A DNA stretch of 26,819 nucleotides from IMG/VR virus record IMGVR_UViG_3300049215_000789, positions 1-26,819 of that record; one strand, written 5' to 3'. Origin of the DNA: a virus. Positions 23,317 to 26,819 of the stretch are shown piece by piece; the stretch's first letter is position 1, and the number at the start of each line of letters is the position of its first letter. Below the pieces are notes generated by a model. The model was not told where the DNA came from, ran no database searches, and saw only the letters and a list, made by a program, of their open reading frames with translations. Position numbers and translations under genes: made by a program.

Positions 23317-23529
23317 ATGGCCGCACATTTATCAGGACCGTCGACCCCAACGGGATCGGCGACGATCTACACCTTTCCCCCGCGCGGGCGTTTTGCCATG
23401 CGCGATCACGGCGACGGCTTGACCGCGGCGGCGAATATGCAGCTGCCGCACGGCGCGCGTTTCGCGCCGTCGAGCAGCGGCTGGTATCACGACGAAGCCA
23501 TCCGCGCCGACGACGGCCGCGACCACTAG
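23317..23529 (+). CDS. gstI: GstI-like inhibitor of glnII translation (DUF2735 family)
   Basis: 70 residues: an N-terminal ATIYTFPPRGRFAM motif, a variable middle and a C-terminal GWYHDEAIRAD motif. That pair (IY.FP and WYH.EAI) is what I recall for DUF2735 / GstI. In Rhizobium leguminosarum gstI is a small gene divergent from glnII whose product inhibits glnII translation; here the arrangement is the same, with 341 bases between the two starts. ATG 23317 has AGGA 8 bases upstream; the upstream ATG at 23290 gives nine residues without family support. A terminator follows at 23597. The name rests on motif and synteny. Confidence 0.75.
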   Translation: MAAHLSGPSTPTGSATIYTFPPRGRFAMRDHGDGLTAAANMQLPHGARFAPSSSGWYHDEAIRADDGRDH

Positions 23530-23596
23530 TTTCCGCGGCGCCTCCTTGCCGCGGCGGATACGCGCGGCCGATACCGTTTGCTCGACCACTTGATCG

Positions 23597-23629
23597 CGCC
23601 CCGCTGGCTTCGGCCGGCGGGGCGTTTTT
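23597..23629 (+). terminator. Rho-independent terminator of the gstI-like gene
   Basis: Stem CGCCCCGC (23597-23604) with GCGGGGCG (23617-23624), then TTTTT. From the inner stem through the T run it is identical to the terminator at 21806-21839. Confidence 0.85.
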
Positions 23630-23689
23630 GCTAGGGTGCAGGGGCGCTGCCGTTACCGTCACGAGCTTCGATCAAAACAAGGTTCATCC

Positions 23690-24481
23690 ATGACAGCGGT
23701 CATCGCGAAATATGCGCTCGCGGCCGGCGCACTATTGTTATTCGGGGGTGCAGCCCCCGCCGCCGACATCACGGTGATGATTTCCGGCGGCTATGCGGAA
23801 GCCTACAAGGTTCTGGTGCCGCCATTCGAGCAAACTACCGGAAACAAAGTGACGACCGTCTACGGTCCGTCGATGGGCGAGACCCCGCAGGCCATTCCGA
23901 ACCGGATCGCACGCGGCGAGCCGGTCGATGTCGTCATCGGCGTCGGCTATGCGGTCGACAAATTGGCCGACGACGGCAAAGTCGTTCGCGGCAGCCGCAC
24001 CGATCTCGCGCAGGTGCTGATCTACATGGCGATGCGCGCCGGCGCGCCGAAGCCGGACATCGGCTCGCTCGACGCGTTTAGGCAGGCGTTGCTCGCCGCC
24101 AAGTCGATCGCCTATTCGGACAGCGCGAGCGGCGTCTATATCTCGACCGAAATGCTCGCCCGTCTCGGCATCGCAGACGCGGTCAAAGCCAAGAGCACCA
24201 TGGTGCCGGCCGAGCCGGTCGGCCGCGTCGTCGCGCGCGGCGAAGCCGAGATCGGCTTTCAGCCGCTGAGCGCGCTGCGGCCGGTGCCGGGGATCGAGAT
24301 CGTCGGGCCTATTCCGCGCGAGGTGCAAAGACCGACGGTTTATGCCGCGGGGATTGCGGCAGGCGCCATGGAGCCGGCGGCGGCGAAAGCGCTGATCGAA
24401 TATCTGGCGTCACCGGCGAGCGCTGAGGCGGTGAGGGAGTCTGGGATGGATCCGGTGGTGGCAGTTCGGGAAAGTAATTGA
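23690..24481 (+). CDS. Periplasmic substrate-binding protein (ModA-like, type 2)
   Basis: 263 residues with a Sec signal peptide (AAGALLLFGGAAPAADI, cleavage near residue 25). The mature protein has the type 2 periplasmic-binding fold: ITVMISGGYAEAYKVLVPPFEQTTGNKVTTVYGPSMG, GEPVDVVIGVGYAVDKLADDGKV, SIAYSDSASGVYISTEMLARLGIADAVKAK, and a C-terminal ALIEYLASPASAEAVRESGMDPV as in ModA. No ABC permease or ATPase is adjacent, so it is an orphan binding protein here; the ligand may be an oxyanion or something else. ATG 23690 is chosen because it places the signal peptide at the start; the 18 upstream codons in frame run into the preceding terminator. Confidence 0.8.
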   Translation: MTAVIAKYALAAGALLLFGGAAPAADITVMISGGYAEAYKVLVPPFEQTTGNKVTTVYGPSMGETPQAIPNRIARGEPVDVVIGVGYAVDKLADDGKVVRGSRTDLAQVLIYMAMRAGAPKPDIGSLDAFRQALLAAKSIAYSDSASGVYISTEMLARLGIADAVKAKSTMVPAEPVGRVVARGEAEIGFQPLSALRPVPGIEIVGPIPREVQRPTVYAAGIAAGAMEPAAAKALIEYLASPASAEAVRESGMDPVVAVRESN

Positions 24482-24554
24482 GTTCGCTGACTGAGCGACC
24501 GAAGGCGGTACGTGTGGCTGGGGCTCTTGGAAACGTTTAGAACTTTGTGCCTCG

Positions 24555-24737
24555 CGCCCAACGCGGAATTACGCGCAAAATTTGGGGCGACTCGAGAGAG
24601 TTCGGCAGGCCGGAGGTCGACCCCTCCGCTGGTACTTTTCACAAAAGGCCGTAGCGGATTATGCTAAAAAGATTTTCGGTGACGCAGGTCTGAACATCGA
24701 AGTCAAATTTGAGCCTTGGCCCGGGAGTCAAATTTGA
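24555..24737 (+). pseudogene. C-terminal remnant of a REase-fold polymorphic toxin
   Basis: In frame from at least 24555 to TGA 24735, this encodes about 60 residues including GGRPLRWYFSQKAVADYAKKIF then GDAGLNIEVKFEPWPG. It aligns without gaps larger than one residue to the C-terminus of the intact toxin at 25501 (AGQPVIWIFAEEEAALFARD... GLKQITVAYVPW). The frame has no start codon with a ribosome site and stops upstream at 24492, so the catalytic part is gone. A 25-base tandem duplication at 24701-24750 shifts the frame and replaces the last residues; without it the frame would end at a TGA overlapping the TTG start of the next gene. Confidence 0.7.
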
Positions 24738-24750
24738 GTCTTGGCCCGGG
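24701..24750 (+). repeat. 25-base tandem duplication, two copies
   Basis: 24701-24725 and 24726-24750 are identical except for C/T at the 13th base; each begins AGTCAAATTTGAG and ends GGCCCGGG. It duplicates the end of the toxin remnant just ahead of the immunity gene start. Confidence 0.9.
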
Positions 24751-24758
24751 AGAAAGGA

Positions 24759-25487
24759 TTGAACGCATTAGCCTTCAATTATTCGATTCGTTTGCCACTT
24801 GCGGATCGCCCCGCGGGCTCCGATTGGCTGGGCGCAAAATTTCTAGCAACGCTCGACGCGCTAACTGAACTCGATGCGAATATCTTTCCTGATTGGGAGG
24901 TCGGCGATCTACCCGCCATGAAGGGGTATCCGCTGGCCGTTGCCCGGTCGCGCATTGCCGAGATCATCGGCCATAACGTCCAACGTGATGAATACGGTCT
25001 CCCGCAGCCCAAGGACGGCTATATTGCCGCAGCCCATACGACGTTCGCCGCGAGATCGCGCCGGATGAGATTGTGGATTGGAATGGGAGATAACACTTTG
25101 TGGCTGAAGACGGGCGATTGGAAAGTGTTTCCCGATCCGGTGATTGTGACGTTTCCGCTGTTCAAGGCTGCTCTCCTTTTGATCCACTCGATATGGCCCT
25201 CGCCCTGGGCGTGCGCGCAGGCATTTCGATCCAATACGGTGGAGATACCCAGCCCAACAGGTAGAGGTTACAGCCTGGAAAGCGGCCCGATGATTCCGGC
25301 CGATCCCACCTTTCCGCGATCCATCTTTCACATCCCCTGGATCACCTATCTTTCAGCGTCGCTTGCCTCCGGTATCGAACCGCCGCCGGAAATCCAGACT
25401 GAGCGTACATCTGACGGTGGGCTTCTGATGATCGCGACCGAGGAACGGCTCGATCCCGATCTCCCGGAACACGCGCGGCGGCGATGA
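24759..25487 (+). CDS. Imm52-type immunity protein, copy 1
   Basis: 242 residues from TTG 24759. The pattern (DWLGAKFLATLDALTELDANIFPDW, SRIAEIIGHNV, VTFPLFKAALLLIHSIWPSPWACAQAF, DPTFPRSIFHIPWITYLS, TSDGGLLMIATEERLDPDLPEHARRR) resembles immunity 52 family proteins, which neutralise Tox-REase-5 toxins. It is a clear paralogue of the gene at 26025, and ends about 16 residues earlier. I choose TTG 24759 because it aligns with the paralogue's start and because the ancestral toxin stop would overlap it as TTGA; TTG 24741 lies inside the tandem repeat. Its stop overlaps an ATG (25484) that opens a frame of only five codons. Confidence 0.72.
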   Translation: MNALAFNYSIRLPLADRPAGSDWLGAKFLATLDALTELDANIFPDWEVGDLPAMKGYPLAVARSRIAEIIGHNVQRDEYGLPQPKDGYIAAAHTTFAARSRRMRLWIGMGDNTLWLKTGDWKVFPDPVIVTFPLFKAALLLIHSIWPSPWACAQAFRSNTVEIPSPTGRGYSLESGPMIPADPTFPRSIFHIPWITYLSASLASGIEPPPEIQTERTSDGGLLMIATEERLDPDLPEHARRR

Positions 25488-25500
25488 CGACGGGCAGGTA

Positions 25501-26028
25501 GTGGGACATGTCATTGGCGGAAATCGGGTCGCTATTGATACTCTTGCCGTGTTGCCCGATTTGGTGAAAACGAACGGGCCGAGGCTCTGTCCCGCCTCAG
25601 CGCCGGATGTGGCTGGCAGTGACCAAGGCAAGCCGTACGAGGAAAACAGGTCCCGACAGTACGAAGATTTCGTCAAGCTGCTGATCAATCCTCCCCCCGC
25701 TGGACCGACGCCAACCGGTTTTGTCTATTACATGCCGAACCCTCGGGGCGGCGAGCCGGTCAGCTACGACGATTGCAAGTGGACGAATGGCATATTGTTT
25801 GAAATCAAAGGCGAGGGTCTTGCGAAGCTTACAAATGACCTTCCCGATATTATGGTGTCGAAATTCGTCCGCCAAGCTACTCGGCAATTGGCGGCAAGCG
25901 CAGGACAGCCGGTGATTTGGATTTTCGCCGAAGAGGAAGCTGCGCTATTTGCTCGCGATCATTTTGACAAGAACGGGCTCAAGCAGATTACAGTCGCATA
26001 TGTTCCCTGGATCAGGAGCGGACGATGA
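25501..26028 (+). CDS. Tox-REase-5-type nuclease toxin domain, without trafficking domain
   Basis: 175 residues from GTG 25501, the first start in an open frame. The domain from about residue 28 (PRLCPASAPD, RQYEDFVKLLINPPPAGPTPTGFVYYMPNP, VSYDDCKWTNGILFEIKGEG, RQATRQLAASAGQPVIWIFAEEEAALFARDHF, ITVAYVPW) follows the restriction-endonuclease-fold toxin 5 pattern. Acidic Asp90/91 and Glu101-Ile-Lys103 supply the PD-(D/E)xK-like site. Full-length toxins of this type are C-terminal tips of larger T6SS, Rhs or other polymorphic proteins; no such N-terminus is present. It is either an orphan tip awaiting recombination or a small stand-alone effector. Its stop overlaps the next gene start as ATGA. 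Confidence 0.75.
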   Translation: MGHVIGGNRVAIDTLAVLPDLVKTNGPRLCPASAPDVAGSDQGKPYEENRSRQYEDFVKLLINPPPAGPTPTGFVYYMPNPRGGEPVSYDDCKWTNGILFEIKGEGLAKLTNDLPDIMVSKFVRQATRQLAASAGQPVIWIFAEEEAALFARDHFDKNGLKQITVAYVPWIRSGR

Positions 26029-26819
26029 CGACGTCGATAAACTATCAATATTCCGTGCGGGGCAGTTGGCTCGGGCCGGCAGATGAAAAACCTGCCGTCA
26101 TCGGGGCGAAGTTTTTGCAGACGCTCGACGCACTGAGCGGCATCGATCCGCTGTTTACCGGCTGGCAATTTACCGGAACTTGGCAGATCCCCGAAGAGCA
26201 CAGATCCGAATTTGTGCCGCTCACGGCCGGGCGTGAACGCATCGTGGAAATTGTTGAAAGCGGCGTCTACATTGACGACTTCAACGAGCCCTGTCCGGAA
26301 TATGGGCATAACGTATTCGCTGTGGCCGGGGCGAGAGGTTCTCGTCATGTGTCGTTTGTAGCATCGACCCGCGATCAGCGCTTTAAGCTTTCGTTTGGCG
26401 AAGACGACACCGATTTGTCGATTGTGATCTACCCGCTGTTCAAGGCCGCGCTGCTGGCGATCAATGCAGTGTGGCATGCGCAGTGGACATGCGCGCAGGC
26501 ATTCAGGACTGACTACGTTTCGGTTCCAATGGATTTTGGCTCTGGCGTTCCTGCGTTCAGAATAGACAGCCTTCCTAAAGTTCCGCTTGATCCGACATTT
26601 CCAGAATCGATCTTTCACGTTCCTTGGATTGTCTACCTTTCGGAGGAACTCGCCGCGGGCATCACGCTCGCACGCGATATCCTGACCGAGCGCGCGCCCG
26701 ACGGCGGCCTTCTGATGAGTGCCACGACGGAGCGGCTCGATCCCACAAATCCCGAGCACGTGCGTCGCGCCCGCATCTTGGCGGAGACGATGATCGCCTG
26801 CACCGGCGGTTCATCGTGA
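26025..26819 (+). CDS. Imm52-type immunity protein, copy 2
   Basis: 264 residues, complete and ending at the last base of the window. It shares with copy 1 GAKFLQTLDALSGIDPLFTGW, IYPLFKAALLAINAVWHAQWTCAQAF, DPTFPESIFHVPWIVYLSEELAAGI and ERAPDGGLLMSATTERLDP. It is coupled to the toxin by an ATGA overlap, the usual arrangement for a cognate toxin-immunity pair, so this copy is the likeliest partner of the intact toxin. The C-terminus extends about 16 residues beyond copy 1. It should act in the cytoplasm of the producing cell. More immunity or toxin cassettes may follow beyond the window. Confidence 0.76.
   Translation: MTTSINYQYSVRGSWLGPADEKPAVIGAKFLQTLDALSGIDPLFTGWQFTGTWQIPEEHRSEFVPLTAGRERIVEIVESGVYIDDFNEPCPEYGHNVFAVAGARGSRHVSFVASTRDQRFKLSFGEDDTDLSIVIYPLFKAALLAINAVWHAQWTCAQAFRTDYVSVPMDFGSGVPAFRIDSLPKVPLDPTFPESIFHVPWIVYLSEELAAGITLARDILTERAPDGGLLMSATTERLDPTNPEHVRRARILAETMIACTGGSS

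Noticed and set aside
23290-23529. Longer gstI start at 23290
   Set aside because: The nine added residues lack family support and the ribosome site fits ATG 23317.
1-26819. tRNA, rRNA or attachment-site tRNA at the prophage borders
   Set aside because: No cloverleaf with a T-loop GTTCRAR-type motif was recognised by eye near 2008, 4889 or 21780; a tRNA scan would be decisive.

Overview
The window looks like the chromosome of a GC-rich alphaproteobacterium, most likely of the Hyphomicrobiales (Rhizobiales). The grounds are a eukaryotic-type glutamine synthetase GSII with a divergent small gstI/DUF2735-type gene, a phage-borne GcrA-type regulator, an alphaproteobacterial AspRS, and a palindromic GTCATTGCGAG-type repeat of the kind common in Bradyrhizobium relatives. 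I could not search any database; names rest on recognised motifs and gene order.

Layout. (1) 1-2007: aspS, with an N-terminal extension, an insertion in its GAD region and an AT-richer central segment. (2) 2008-4888: early/regulatory end of a prophage remnant: a small unknown gene, a CI/LexA-like S24 repressor, a GcrA-like regulator, a DUF6362-like gene and a small unknown gene. Promoter and operator-like sites (TTGTCTC/GAGACA) lie on both sides of the repressor. (3) 4889-5571: a junction where the head module (terminase, portal, capsid) should be but is not. What remains is the C-terminal third or so of a tail-tube-like protein behind a start that resembles a cold-shock protein. (4) 5603-6808: an antisense nucleotidyltransferase (NTP_transf_8 type) with an AT-rich, concentric inverted-repeat control region. 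(5) 6809-19344: siphophage/GTA-like tail module in canonical order: tail-assembly chaperones G/GT with a likely -1 frameshift, tape measure, DUF2460 protein fused to a glycine-rich adhesin, DUF2163 protein, NlpC/P60 peptidase, a 32-aa membrane peptide, tail-tip protein and fibre. It is interrupted at 10534-14306 by a cargo block of two methyltransferases and two membrane acyltransferases that probably modify surface glycans. (6) 19535-21760: lysis cassette: M15 endopeptidase, a GxSxG hydrolase, a putative holin, a lipoprotein, a small protein and a coiled-coil/TM protein, closed by a strong terminator.

(7) 21869-23629: nitrogen-assimilation locus: glnII on the minus strand with a clear sigma-54 promoter, and a divergent gstI-like gene thought to inhibit glnII translation. 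(8) 23690-24481: periplasmic binding protein of the ModA/type-2 class. (9) 24482-26819: effector-immunity island: remnant of a REase-fold toxin, Imm52-type immunity gene, Tox-REase-5-type toxin domain, second Imm52-type gene, with overlapping stop/start codons.

The most interesting points are: a tail-plus-lysis element with regulators but no visible head, integrase or replication genes, carrying its own surface-modification cargo; a duplicated and partly decayed toxin-immunity cassette in which the decay can be read base by base; the concentric dyad upstream of the nucleotidyltransferase; and the chimeric start of the tail-tube fragment.
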